From assembly GCA_965247385.1 (NCBI GenBank), contig CBDFHG010000002.1, positions 1,302,001 to 1,366,000 of the forward strand: 64,000 bases of DNA, written 5' to 3'. The stretch is from Thermohalobaculum sp965247385 (GTDB lineage Bacteria > Pseudomonadota > Alphaproteobacteria > Rhodobacterales > Rhodobacteraceae). A program made the translations under genes and the position numbers. Below the pieces are notes generated by a model. The model made no database searches and was not told the origin of the DNA. It saw only the letters and a program-made list of their open reading frames with translations. Below are positions 1 through 8,875 of the stretch, in pieces (within the stretch, counting starts at the first letter, position 1; the number at the start of each line of letters is the position of its first letter).

Positions 1-5
1 GTCAT
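1..5 (-). CDS. Possible start of a third gene of the helicase operon (runs off the window)
   Basis: On the minus strand an ATG lies at 5-3, ten bases after the TAA stop of the preceding gene (18-16), with a purine-rich stretch (AAAGAGAA) just upstream that could act as a ribosome binding site. The spacing fits a third co-transcribed gene continuing to the left of the window. Only the start codon and two bases are visible, so nothing can be said about the product. Confidence 0.3.
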
Positions 6-15
6 GGAGTTCTCT

Positions 16-1644
16 TTATGTTGCGCCGGTGCGAATGTGCCCCGGCATCGATGCGATCACGACCTGCCCGCTCGCATTGTCCCAAAAATAGTAGATGCGC
101 AGGCAGCGATCCCGAACGCGCGTGTTACCGCCATTCTTGATGTGCCAGTCGACATCTCTGTGCACGTCCTGCCATTTGAATTTAAAGCTGTCGGCCCCGC
201 ACCGCTCGTTTCGGATGCCGTTTTCGATTGTGATCCGAAGATCGCCATCTCCGCCATCACGCCGCTGTTCGCGATACTCGTTCGCAAGCCAGAGCAAGCA
301 CTTCCCCGCTATCGATACGTCGCTGAATAATGGTGCCTTGGTTTCGCGACGGGCGCGGGACGAAAGTAGCACGCGACCCACGAGGTACTTGTCGCACCAG
401 TCGGCGAAGCATTCCCATCTAGCCGGAAGGGAAAGGTTAGAGTCGGGGCTTTCACCGCGTTCCTTCAACTGGTTCGTCAACAGTTGGATCTGGTAGACGG
501 TCGTCGTCAGTTTCGCTTCGGCCAATCTTGCCCGATCTTCCGCGACCCCGTGCTCATCCGAGAGCCATTGCTGTTCGTCCAACGCCTTGTTCAAGTCTTC
601 CTTGAGGTTGCCGATCTGCGCCTGAGCAGCTGCCAGTTTCTGCGTTTCGGTTGCACCTTCCCGTTCAAGTCGAGAGCGATCTAGATCAAGACTCTGTTCC
701 CGAACCGCGGAAAATGACAACACGTCGCGTCCCAAACGAAGTCTACGGAGGCTCTCGTTCGCGGCCACTTGCCGTAGCCGGGCGCCGACACCTGAGGCAT
801 TCTCCGGGGTTGCCAGGCGATCGGCGAGGACAAGCTCATGCCCACCATAGGGATTGGCGTCCTCGGTGAAGCCCGGGAGATACACCCGGATCGCACCGTG
901 AAAGACCGACAATCGCTTACCGAACCGATCCGTCAACGCCCAAGTGAAGCGGGCCGGTAGAACGACGACCTTGGCAAGCCCAAGCGTTGCGCGCGCAAGA
1001 GGACCCGGATCGAGCAGCGGTGTAACCGGGTCGGTCGCGTCCTCCGGAACGGTCAGAACGAAGGTCGGCATTTCACGCTCGGGAACGAGTAGCATGTCGA
1101 TCAGTCGTTCGGCATCATCATCCGACTCGACTAACCATGGCTCAGCAACCAGTTCAGCCACGCCGCCGCAGTCAAGGCCACACTGAGCGGCAACTTGCTG
1201 GACGAGACCCGGAACCGCTGGCTCTTTCGGCAATTCCTGCTCGGGCGAACTGACCAGCAGCCGGACGCCAAACATCGCCCTCTGGTCCGTTCTGTGGCCG
1301 ACTGTAACCTCGGTCGTCCAGATTCGCTGGGCTACGTTCTTGTCGGGATCGTCCGCCCGGATCGCCCAGATATCCATGATTTCGTCGGCGATCCGGACCG
1401 CGGTACAATTGCGGCCGCCCGCGCGATGCTCAAATCCGTCGTGGTTCCATGCATCAGCTGGAAGGTGACCACCGGTCCGTTTCTCCACCCACTTGAGGAC
1501 CTCCTGCCGGGCCGCGGCGGCGGAATGCTGCCCGTCGCCTCCTCCCAGAGATGCAGCAACACGAAGAATCTCGCGCTCACGAACTACCCGGGGCATACGT
1601 GCCGCCAGAGAGTGAAGTGCGTCGACGAAGGGTGTGTGGCTCAT
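16..1644 (-). CDS. Unrecognised coiled-coil protein coupled to the SNF2 helicase (candidate defence component)
   Basis: This 542-residue protein was not assigned to a family. There is no signal peptide or membrane segment, so it should be cytoplasmic. Residues about 320-395 are rich in Glu, Lys, Leu and Ala with heptad spacing and probably form a coiled coil. The last ~110 residues are a compact basic/aromatic domain containing CLRIYYFWD and ending in VVIASMPGH; the alternating hydrophobic strands with basic residues recall RelE/ParE-like folds, but this is only an impression. Its ATG overlaps the stop of the helicase gene (ATGA at 1644-1641), so the two are translationally coupled and probably work together. 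What it does in the system is unknown. Confidence 0.85.
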   Translation of the reverse strand: MSHTPFVDALHSLAARMPRVVREREILRVAASLGGGDGQHSAAAARQEVLKWVEKRTGGHLPADAWNHDGFEHRAGGRNCTAVRIADEIMDIWAIRADDPDKNVAQRIWTTEVTVGHRTDQRAMFGVRLLVSSPEQELPKEPAVPGLVQQVAAQCGLDCGGVAELVAEPWLVESDDDAERLIDMLLVPEREMPTFVLTVPEDATDPVTPLLDPGPLARATLGLAKVVVLPARFTWALTDRFGKRLSVFHGAIRVYLPGFTEDANPYGGHELVLADRLATPENASGVGARLRQVAANESLRRLRLGRDVLSFSAVREQSLDLDRSRLEREGATETQKLAAAQAQIGNLKEDLNKALDEQQWLSDEHGVAEDRARLAEAKLTTTVYQIQLLTNQLKERGESPDSNLSLPARWECFADWCDKYLVGRVLLSSRARRETKAPLFSDVSIAGKCLLWLANEYREQRRDGGDGDLRITIENGIRNERCGADSFKFKWQDVHRDVDWHIKNGGNTRVRDRCLRIYYFWDNASGQVVIASMPGHIRTGAT

Positions 1645-4600
1645 CCGGCGTCATCCCCCGGTTCTGCGGCGGATTGGACTTCCGCACTCGAAATCACCAC
1701 GCTGCCTTTGGCCTTCACCAAGAGGTTTCGGAACGGATCCCGCACCCGGACGAGCCGCGGCCTCGGACTGGCGCAGTTGAAGGCGACGTAAAGCCAGTAC
1801 TGGTCCCGAAGGTTGCAAGCCTTGGCCCACTCGTTCTCGGACAACTCGATCTCGCCGACACCGGCCCGTCCCTTGACTTCGATCGCGCGTCGTCCTGCCT
1901 CGGGACGGAGGGACAGGAGATCGAAGCCCGGCCAGTCGGTAAGCCCGGCACGCCGTGCAAGTTCGGGCCGCGAGACGTCCTTTACTTCGGCGCCGAAGCT
2001 CTCCTCGTAGGCGGCCGCGACTTTCATGGCGATCGCTTCGACCTGGGCGTCGTAACGCTTGACCTCTTCGGAATCCCGGGAGGGCACGACGAGCGCATGG
2101 GCGAGAATCTCGACCTCGCCGGCCCGAATGTGGCCCGGTTCGGCCCGTAGTTCGGCGAGACGGCGACTGCGCGCCGCCGTCAGGCTCCGCTGCCGTTCCT
2201 TGACCTTTGAGAGTTCCCCCTTGGCGTGCGGGTCGCCAGCACGGGCTTTTTCGGTGAAGCGAGATCGAGCCGCCGCGAGCTCGGCAGTCTGATAGTCGAA
2301 GCCTCGATTGACGGACTCCACGCGGGTGGGCAGATCGTCGAGGATCCGCTGTCGGTGTGACTGCACGAGGCGCTCAGTCACCTCGTCGCGGGCGAATCCG
2401 GCAGCGTCGGGCGCCATCCTGCGAGCCATGGCGGCAAGCGGCACGCGGCTCGGTGCGAAGCCTTCGGCTCCTCTAAGCAAAAGGAGATGCTCGACCGGCC
2501 ACTCCTCAACCGCTCCGTCTTTCGTTTGGCGTAACCCGACCAGTTGCGAATCAAGAAGTCTCGCGCCCATTTCGCCGCTGACCTTGGGGACGTCCAACAG
2601 ATCAGTCGAACTCATACCTTCTTGGCTGTGTGTCTGTTCGACGGAAACGAGGGCAACGTGGAACAGGTACGGCTCGTCTGCGTTAGGGTCTATAAACACG
2701 GCCCCCTTCAGTCCGTCGCGCCCGAATCGGCCCAAGACCGAGGCCGAGATTCTATCGAACACCGGCTCGCCAGGGTGCATCCAAACCGCGTCTTCCCGGT
2801 CCCGCGGTTTGTACACGGTCAGTCGATCGCGGGTATGCTCGGGATACGTCTCAAGTGCCGGTAATAGGGGATCGAGCGCACGGGGTCGCGCGGGCGCCAA
2901 GGTGAAGGTTGTTTCCAGGTCTCCCTCGATTTGTAGGTCAAGCAGCGGCGTCGCTTTCTCCACGAAGCGCCGCACGTAGCCAGGGAGAAGGCGCCGATAG
3001 TTTTCCTGCTCCGCCTCATCGTTTAGATGAGCCAATCTCCGACGGACGTCACCGCCTTCTCCAAAAAGCACGCGCTCCTTTTCTTCAAGGGCCCGGACCT
3101 GTTCCTCCGTAAGGCTCCCCTTCAGGCGCTCAGCGGCGGCTTCGGGATCTTCTTCCGTGAGCGCTTGCTCAAGGTAGTCCTTCATGGACACGCCCTCGAA
3201 CAGGCGGCCTACGACATCGAACACCTTGTCGGATTTGAGCTGCTGTCGGATCGTCTCGAGCTTGTCGAGCAGCGTCTTCAGAACCCGTCCCTCGCGCGTG
3301 CTTCCCGCCACTAGATTGACGATGATCACTGGATCGTGCTTCTGCCCGTACCGGTGGATGCGTCCCATCCGCTGCTCAAGCCGTGCCGGGTTCCATGGGA
3401 TGTCGTAGTTCACCATCAACCAGCAAAACTGCAGATTGATGCCCTCGCCCGCAGCATCGGTGGCCACAAGATAGTTGGCACCCCCTTCAGCTACGGGGCT
3501 GCGGAAGAACTCAACCTGTCGCTCGCGCTCCTGGTACGGCATGCCGCCATGAATTAGTGCAACCTGGCCGGTGAAGCCGAGGCCTTCGAGCCTGCGCACC
3601 AGGAAGTGTGTTGTATCGCGGTGCTCGGTGAAAATGATGAACTTCTGGTCGGTGTAATCCGGATCGCGGAGCACCTCACGGAGCTTTTCGAACTTGGATT
3701 CCTCGCCAGCGTTGAACAGTTTCCGCGCCTTGTTGAGCAGGTCATTGACCTTGAGACGCTCCGCCTCGACCTCGGTGAGGCTGACCGCGATGGTGCCGCC
3801 CAGAGCCTTGGCCTCGAAGTCCTCGTGCCGCTCGCCGTCTCCTTCGGAGGTGGCGTCTTCGTCGGCGGTCTGCGTCTCGAACAGGTCCTCAAGGTCATCG
3901 AGGCGCCGTTGTTGTCGTGCGAGTTGCTCCTCGGTGAGTCGCCCGTCCCGAATGTCGTCAATCAGACCTTCAAGCTTTTCTTTGCGACGCTCGAACGAGC
4001 GCATCAGGGCATAGGTCGAGCTAGCGAGGCGCCGCTGGAAGACGCTCATCGCCAATCTGGCGGCGGATCGATTCAGAACCTGGGCACGGTTGTAGTAATC
4101 CCGGATATAGTCCGTCGTTTCGTCGTAGAGTTCCTGCTCGCTTTCCTGGCCTTGCGTCAGGTCGTAGCTCAGCGTGTCGCAGTTCCTCTGAGGATAGAGC
4201 GGGGCGCCATCGAACCGGACCATCTCCTCCTTGGTCCGCCGGATGAAAAACGTCCGTCGAGATTCATGGGGAAATTCAGCGAAGGCGTCGTAGGTCGAGA
4301 GGGTGTCCGGAAGCAGCAGGCGCCATAGGAAATAATAGGGGTAATCCTTTCCCATGTGTGGCGTTGCCGTCAGCAGCAGCAAATGTTGTGCCGACCAAGG
4401 GAGCGCCCAGCGCTCGCCATCCGCCCCGGCGCCGGCAAGGGCTTCTGCCAGCTTGTACCGATCCGTCTTCCGCACCCGGAAATCCGGCTCGCGATTCGCG
4501 GACAGCTTGTGAGCTTCGTCGAAAACAACGAGGTCATAGGCCTCAGTTGCCAGGTTTTTGAGGTGCCCGAACATGCGCTCCCCGGCCAACGTGTCCATGC

Positions 4601-5273
4601 TGACGATGATCCGTTCGCTCTCTGGTTCGACGAAGGGATTACCGGATCGCGCGTCCGCGCCGCTGATGATGCGAAACTGCATGCGAAACAGGTTCCGCAT
4701 TTCGCGCTCCCAGTTGCCTACCAGGCCGGCCGGGGGAATGATGAGCACGCGACGGATAAGTCGGCGGGACAGCATCTCTCGCACATACAGTCCCGTCATG
4801 ATTGTCTTGCCGGCGCCCGCATCATCGGCCAACAGAAATCGGAGCGGGGACTGTTGAAGCATGTGCTCGTAGACGGCAATCCGCTGATGCGGGAGCGGAT
4901 CGATCAGCGACGTCTCAGTCGCGAAAGCGGAATTGAAGAGATGGCCATAGGCGAGGCGATGGGCTTCGGCGACGGCCGAAACGGCGTTCGGGTCAGCGGA
5001 AAAGTCCAAGCCCGGCGGTGCCGATGGCCCCTCGTCTGGAATGGTTAGCGCGGCTTCGGTCGCACCCCTGGCCGTCGAGTTCTCAAGTTCGAGAATTCGC
5101 CGCCATGCCAGGTTGGTGGGGCGCGATTGTCCATTCTCCCAGCGATTGACGGAAGCGAATGAGACGCCAATAAGTTCCGCGAACTGTGTTTGCGTCAACC
5201 CTCTGGTGCCCCGGACGCTCTTGATCCGGCGGGAGTAATCGCTTGGTAGATCGACCGAGGCAACAGATGACAT
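1641..5273 (-). CDS. XRE-type HTH / SNF2-family helicase / DUF3883 protein (DrmD-like, candidate antiphage defence)
   Basis: A 1210-residue protein in three parts. Residues about 12-65 form a Cro/CI (XRE) helix-turn-helix (TQTQFAELIGVS then VNRWENGQ). A superfamily 2 SNF2/HepA-type helicase follows: motif I DDAGAGKT near 150-157, motif II DEAH near 252, LLLTATPH as motif III, TDAAGEGINLQ as motif V, and QRMGRIHRYGQ as motif VI near 637. The last ~110 residues match DUF3883 (AIEVKGRAG; NEWAKA). Helicases of this class with DUF3883 occur in DISARM and related defence loci. The N-terminal DNA-binding domain fused to the motor is less usual and could let the protein repress its own promoter. First gene of a leftward operon; ATGA overlap with the next gene. 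All visible helicase motifs look intact. Confidence 0.93.
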   Translation of the reverse strand: MSSVASVDLPSDYSRRIKSVRGTRGLTQTQFAELIGVSFASVNRWENGQSRPTNLAWRRILELENSTARGATEAALTIPDEGPSAPPGLDFSADPNAVSAVAEAHRLAYGHLFNSAFATETSLIDPLPHQRIAVYEHMLQQSPLRFLLADDAGAGKTIMTGLYVREMLSRRLIRRVLIIPPAGLVGNWEREMRNLFRMQFRIISGADARSGNPFVEPESERIIVSMDTLAGERMFGHLKNLATEAYDLVVFDEAHKLSANREPDFRVRKTDRYKLAEALAGAGADGERWALPWSAQHLLLLTATPHMGKDYPYYFLWRLLLPDTLSTYDAFAEFPHESRRTFFIRRTKEEMVRFDGAPLYPQRNCDTLSYDLTQGQESEQELYDETTDYIRDYYNRAQVLNRSAARLAMSVFQRRLASSTYALMRSFERRKEKLEGLIDDIRDGRLTEEQLARQQRRLDDLEDLFETQTADEDATSEGDGERHEDFEAKALGGTIAVSLTEVEAERLKVNDLLNKARKLFNAGEESKFEKLREVLRDPDYTDQKFIIFTEHRDTTHFLVRRLEGLGFTGQVALIHGGMPYQERERQVEFFRSPVAEGGANYLVATDAAGEGINLQFCWLMVNYDIPWNPARLEQRMGRIHRYGQKHDPVIIVNLVAGSTREGRVLKTLLDKLETIRQQLKSDKVFDVVGRLFEGVSMKDYLEQALTEEDPEAAAERLKGSLTEEQVRALEEKERVLFGEGGDVRRRLAHLNDEAEQENYRRLLPGYVRRFVEKATPLLDLQIEGDLETTFTLAPARPRALDPLLPALETYPEHTRDRLTVYKPRDREDAVWMHPGEPVFDRISASVLGRFGRDGLKGAVFIDPNADEPYLFHVALVSVEQTHSQEGMSSTDLLDVPKVSGEMGARLLDSQLVGLRQTKDGAVEEWPVEHLLLLRGAEGFAPSRVPLAAMARRMAPDAAGFARDEVTERLVQSHRQRILDDLPTRVESVNRGFDYQTAELAAARSRFTEKARAGDPHAKGELSKVKERQRSLTAARSRRLAELRAEPGHIRAGEVEILAHALVVPSRDSEEVKRYDAQVEAIAMKVAAAYEESFGAEVKDVSRPELARRAGLTDWPGFDLLSLRPEAGRRAIEVKGRAGVGEIELSENEWAKACNLRDQYWLYVAFNCASPRPRLVRVRDPFRNLLVKAKGSVVISSAEVQSAAEPGDDAG

Positions 5274-5286
5274 ACTCTAAATCTCC

Positions 5287-5299
5287 GTAGCATCGTAGC
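5287..5299. promoter_or_regulatory. Short direct repeat between promoter and helicase start (possible XRE operator)
   Basis: GTAGC occurs twice, separated by ATC, between the -10 box and the start codon of the gene whose product carries an XRE domain. Autoregulation through this site is an inference from position only. Confidence 0.25.
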
Positions 5300-5306
5300 A
5301 CAGAGA

Positions 5307-5335
5307 AGAGTATCAGAGCATCGCGTGCATGTCAA
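5307..5335 (-). promoter_or_regulatory. Sigma70-type promoter of the helicase operon
   Basis: On the minus strand a perfect -35 (TTGACA, 5335-5330) is followed after 17 bases by TACTCT (5312-5307) as a weak -10, 34 bases before the ATG at 5273. A CGGAG ribosome binding site lies just before the start. Confidence 0.5.
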
Positions 5336-5374
5336 TCCTGCGTACAGCACATGGGATAATCGCTAGTGTTTAAG

Positions 5375-6037
5375 TTAGGTGGGCACTGGCTTAGAACTGC
5401 CATTTGTGCCGGTGAGTGCGACCGCGATGCTCGACGATACCCTGTTTGCCGCCGCCTTGACGGGATCAGCGGCCAGGTGTGCATATCGGGCAGTGGTCTG
5501 GACCTGCATGTGGCCGAGGAACTTGCCGATCATCGGCAGGCTCATGCCCTGAGCGACGGCGTTGGAGGCAAAAGAATGGCGAAGGTCATGGATACGCACG
5601 TCCTCGATACCGACACGCTTGCGGATGCGCTGCCAGAACTTCTGGATTTCTTTTCTGTAGGTGCCTGGGATTTTATCGCAGATCACCCAAGGGTTATTTG
5701 GTTGCCGTTTGAAGTTTGAAAACAGGTCAAGGGCAGGAGGGCCAAGATGCACTATCCTGGCTCCTGTCTTGGAATCGGATAACCGGAGGCAGCCATTCTC
5801 AAAATCGACCTCGGACCACTTGAGCGTTATGATCTCGTTGAGACGGCATCCGGTGAATACGAGCAGGCGAATGGCGGTGATGGCGTAGATGTCTTCAACA
5901 CCGATTTCTTCGGCTTCTGCCAACACGGTGCCGAGAGAAGATAGTTCCTCCTGGCTGAGATACCGTCCCCGTTTCTCCTCCGGGTACTTTTTGATGTGCA
6001 GGCGCGGGTTCGACCCGTCCGGTCGCATTCCCCACAT
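5375..6037 (-). pseudogene. Tyrosine recombinase (phage integrase), C-terminal catalytic part only
   Basis: The reading frame holds a nearly complete tyrosine-recombinase catalytic domain: Arg in TGCRLNEI, Lys in SKTGA, the HDLRHS box, GKFLGHMQ, and the nucleophile Tyr in TARYAHL. About 220 residues remain, against roughly 380-420 for full integrases. The N-terminal arm-binding and core-binding domains are missing, and the frame stops being integrase-like right where IS630 sequence begins at about 6060. It lies next to the helicase operon in the same orientation, so it is probably the integration module of the island that brought in the defence genes. Integration activity is unlikely without the missing DNA-binding domains. 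Confidence 0.85.
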
Positions 6038-6060
6038 TTCGGCTACTGTCCTAAACTAGA

Positions 6061-6311
6061 GGTTTTTCGTATTATTGAACTCTGTTTGAATCGAATACGG
6101 AGGATATTTCCATGGCTCGGATTGCGGCGCCTGTGACGTTGAACAAGGAACAAGGGGAGGCGTTGGTGGCCTTGGTAGCGCGTCGCACGACGGCACAAGG
6201 TCTGGCCAAGCGGGCCGGGATTGTGCTGGCCTGCGCGGAAGGTCTTAAAGACAAACAGATAGCGCAGCGTTTGGGGGTCCATCAAGAGACGGTGGCGAGG
6301 GGGCGGCTCTT
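6061..6311 (+). pseudogene. IS630-family transposase, N-terminal fragment
   Basis: From the ATG at 6112 about 65 residues match the start of the IS630 transposase at 46.7-47.7 kb: RRTTAQGLAKRA, IVLACAEG and a helix-turn-helix ending HQETVAR. The frame then runs into ISL3-derived sequence at about 6304. An RBS-like GGAGG precedes the ATG. Only the DNA-binding N-terminus survives; the DDE catalytic domain is gone. Confidence 0.75.
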
Positions 6312-6658
6312 GGCCTCGGGGTTACGCCACCATGGCGGCTGGTCGAACAGCGTCTCGACACGAACAGACCGGAGACGCTCCGCTGTTCGAAGCCGTCCGC
6401 AAGGCTCTGGAGACGGTCAAAAAACATCCCAAGCGCATTCTCGAACGTTGGACGTCAATCCACAGCAACGCCCGCATGGAAGCCCCGCATGGAAGCAATG
6501 AACGGACTGTTTCAGGCCGCCAGGGCAAGAGCCAGAGGCTACCGCAACACCGAGACCTTCATCACCATGATCTACTTGATCGCAGCCCGGCTCGGAGATG
6601 TAATCAAATCCACTTCCAACGTCGAAGAGCAGGAGTCAATTGAGATGGCCGTTGGTAT
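6304..6658 (+). mobile_element. ISL3-family remnant, internally deleted (copy 1)
   Basis: This ~355 bp piece is nearly identical to 14726-15080. It joins a few codons from the start of an ISL3-type transposase (TPPWRLVEQRLDT in the other copy) to the last ~80 codons (RARGYRNTETFITMIYL, typical of the ISL3 C-terminus), with the whole centre missing. It ends with GGCCGTTGGTAT at 6647-6658, also the end of the second copy. The left end is fused to an IS630 fragment. Confidence 0.7.
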
Positions 6659-6879
6659 CAGTCCTTGTACCCCTTGGGCTTCACTACAAAGATCGCTGGC
6701 TGACCTTTGGCGGATGCCTGGCTGCGGGAGAAACGGTTCGGGCGTCAGCGGCGCGCTGCAACCTTGCCGTCAACACGGCCTTTCGCTGGCGACACCGGTT
6801 TTTGCAGGCCACAAGGCAGGCCCCGCAAAAACTCAAAGGGATAGTCGAGGTCGATGAAACCTGTGTTCTGGAGAGCCAT
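6659..6879 (+). pseudogene. IS1595-family transposase, N-terminal half (interrupted by IS1182)
   Basis: In frame this reads RWLTFGGCLAAGETVRAS, NTAFRWRHRFLQ and IVEVDETCVLES, which is the region between the zinc ribbon and the first catalytic Asp of ISXO2-like IS1595 transposases. The zinc-ribbon N-terminus is already lost at the ISL3 junction. The gene resumes at 8357 after the IS1182 insertion. Confidence 0.8.
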
Positions 6880-8356
6880 AACAGCCCATTGAAAAAGGCA
6901 CCATTGACCGGGTTTCACCCCACGACGAAACATGACGCGGCGTCGGCGGTTTCGCCATCCTCCGGGACGATGAGGACGATCCGAGCGACCAGAACGGCTC
7001 CAGCGGGCGCAACAAGCACGAAAATACCGCCAGATCCGCCCGCCACGGCCTGGCGCGGGGTGCCGGCGCCGATGAGTTGGCGCATCAGCAACGAGAGGTT
7101 GTGGCCGGCGACGTGAAGCAGGTATCGCTTGTGCACGTTCTCGCGCCGGCGCAGCCAGGTCCGGCGCATGCCGCCGCGATCGAGGCTGTGGGCAAAGCAG
7201 CGCTCGACGATCTCGGCGCGCAGCTTGAAGGCCTCGCGGGCGAGCGCGGACTTGAGCCGCACGCGGTTGTTGGTGACCGCCCGGCGCGCCGCCTGGTCAT
7301 CGCGCCAGCGCGAAAAGCCCTTCTGCCTGGGCTCGGCGATCCGGGTCTTCCAGGGACTGTCGTCCAGGGCCTTCAAGACCGCCCGTGAGAAATAGCCCTT
7401 GTCGGTGACGCATTCGGCCGGGCTCTCTGGCGTCGGTGCCGCAGCCACCGCCTCGAGGTTTGCCTCGGCCGCCACCAGGGTCCTGGAAAACGTCGTGGTG
7501 TCGCCCTCATCGGCTGGGTGCAACTCGGCCGCCACCACCGCGCCGGTGTCCAGATCCACCGCGTGCTCGGGCTTGTAGGCCAGATGGGTCGCGGCGTCCT
7601 TCATCCTGGCGACCCTGGCCTCGGGGTCGCTCCTGCAAACCCAATCCTGGTTCGAGAGCTTCTTGCCCTTGCGCTTGCGGTCCAGACGCGCCAGGTCCTC
7701 GGCCGTGGGCGTCTCGATGCCGCTCTCCCGGGCCAGATGCTCCAGCATCTCCCGGTCGCCCTCACCCGTGTCGCGCCGCACGATGTTGCGCAGCGCCGCG
7801 TTGGCCTCCATGGTCGAGGCATCCACCCCGATGCGGTCGCCCTTCACCGGGCCCGCCTCGGCGATCAGCGCCAGAACCCGGTCGAAGACCGCCGCGTGCC
7901 CCTCGTGGGGCAGGCGCGTGCGGGTCTTCGACAGCCAGCAATGGTCCGGCACACGATCCCGGCTCTCCAGCCGCAGAAACTCCCGCAGCGACAGCGAATC
8001 CGAGCAGCGCCATTCCAGCCCGCGCTCAGAGTCGATGCCCTCGAAACAGCCCACCAGATGCATGCGGAAACAGCGCCCCGGCGGCACCGAAGGCGCTCCC
8101 GTCCTGGCCGCGTAACAGCACCGGCATGCCGCCTCGGCGAAGCCGTCGAAGTCGCCCTCGATCAGGACCGACTGAAGACGGTCGTAAAACACATGACCCG
8201 GCGAGCGCGGCATCTCCGCCCAGCCCACCATCAAGTCACCCTGACGATCCTTCCGCAGTCCCATCGACATCGGCGAACCCCCCGGTCAAATCAGAACATC
8301 AATGAATCAGACCAGGCCGCTCGCGTCCAGGGCCGACTTCGTCAACGGGCTGCTAA
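6880..8356 (-). mobile_element. IS1182-family insertion sequence (copy A, transposase intact)
   Basis: About 1.48 kb element bounded by imperfect inverted repeats (left AACAGCCCATTGA, right end the complement of TTAGCAGCCCGTTGA). It is inserted inside an IS1595 transposase gene, and its flanks rejoin to give a continuous IS1595 protein. Three other partial or broken copies lie at 34.2, 45.6 and 53.1 kb. Confidence 0.88.
6915..8270 (-). CDS. IS1182-family transposase
   Basis: A 451-residue transposase of the IS1182 group. Visible features are the N-terminal segment GHVFYDRLQSVL, the catalytic context GVDASTMEANAA, KPEHAVDLDTG, CVTDKGYFSR, and the C-terminal region with the strongly basic RRTWLRRRENVHKRYLLH. 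The frame is open throughout, unlike the other copies in this window, so this is the likely source of activity for the family here. The ATG at 8270 lies about 85 bases inside the right end of the element. Confidence 0.9.
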   Translation of the reverse strand: MSMGLRKDRQGDLMVGWAEMPRSPGHVFYDRLQSVLIEGDFDGFAEAACRCCYAARTGAPSVPPGRCFRMHLVGCFEGIDSERGLEWRCSDSLSLREFLRLESRDRVPDHCWLSKTRTRLPHEGHAAVFDRVLALIAEAGPVKGDRIGVDASTMEANAALRNIVRRDTGEGDREMLEHLARESGIETPTAEDLARLDRKRKGKKLSNQDWVCRSDPEARVARMKDAATHLAYKPEHAVDLDTGAVVAAELHPADEGDTTTFSRTLVAAEANLEAVAAAPTPESPAECVTDKGYFSRAVLKALDDSPWKTRIAEPRQKGFSRWRDDQAARRAVTNNRVRLKSALAREAFKLRAEIVERCFAHSLDRGGMRRTWLRRRENVHKRYLLHVAGHNLSLLMRQLIGAGTPRQAVAGGSGGIFVLVAPAGAVLVARIVLIVPEDGETADAASCFVVG

Positions 8357-8845
8357 GGGACAGCGCAAATTGGGACGCAAGCCCCGCAAACGGGGCGGCA
8401 AGGCCAGCAAGCGCGGCCTGTCATGCGAACAGGTGCCGGTTCCGGTGGCCGCCGACCGTAGCGGCACGACATTCAGCACGGTTCTGCCCACAGTGACTGC
8501 CGACACGCTGAAACAGGCGATCAGCCCGGTCGTCGACAGGGACATCGTGCTTGTGTCCGACGGGTGTCAAAGCTATCGGCCATACGCGGCGGCAATGGGT
8601 GTTCGCCATGAAGCCCTCAATCTGTCCGCCGGCGAACGGGTCCGTGGTGCCTTTCATATTCAGACTGTCAACAGCCGCCACAGCCAACTGAAAGATTTCC
8701 TGCGCCGCTACCGTGGCATCGCAACAAAATATCTCGGCAACTACCTGCAATGGTTCCATCTCATCAAACTGGCACCACAGCCTTCGTCGCGCGCCTGTCT
8801 TGCCGCCGCAATCGCAAACCGTGCATACGTTTCGTAAACTGAGCC
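8357..8845 (+). pseudogene. IS1595-family transposase, C-terminal half and right end
   Basis: Continuation of the transposase broken by IS1182: LGRKPRKRGGKASKRG, then DIVLVSDGCQSYRPYA with catalytic Asp, HIQTVNSRHSQLKDFL, and a stop at 8835-8837. The element ends at 8845 with TAAACTGAGCC, the inverted repeat of the left end of another copy at 63782. Together 6659-6879 and 8357-8845 make one ISXO2-like element that was alive before the IS1182 insertion. Confidence 0.82.
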
Positions 8846-8875
8846 TAGTCTTTTGCTTCATCGTCTGCCTCTTGG

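Noticed and set aside
1641..5273. Calling the helicase DrmD of a DISARM system
   Set aside because: No DrmA, DrmB, DrmC or methyltransferase is visible; the resemblance is at domain level only.
7436..8305. Long Pro/Arg-rich plus-strand reading frame opposite the IS1182 transposase
   Set aside because: It is antisense to a clear transposase and its composition is what high-GC DNA gives in the off frames; the real sequence in the plus frame begins only at 8357 with the IS1595 C-terminus.
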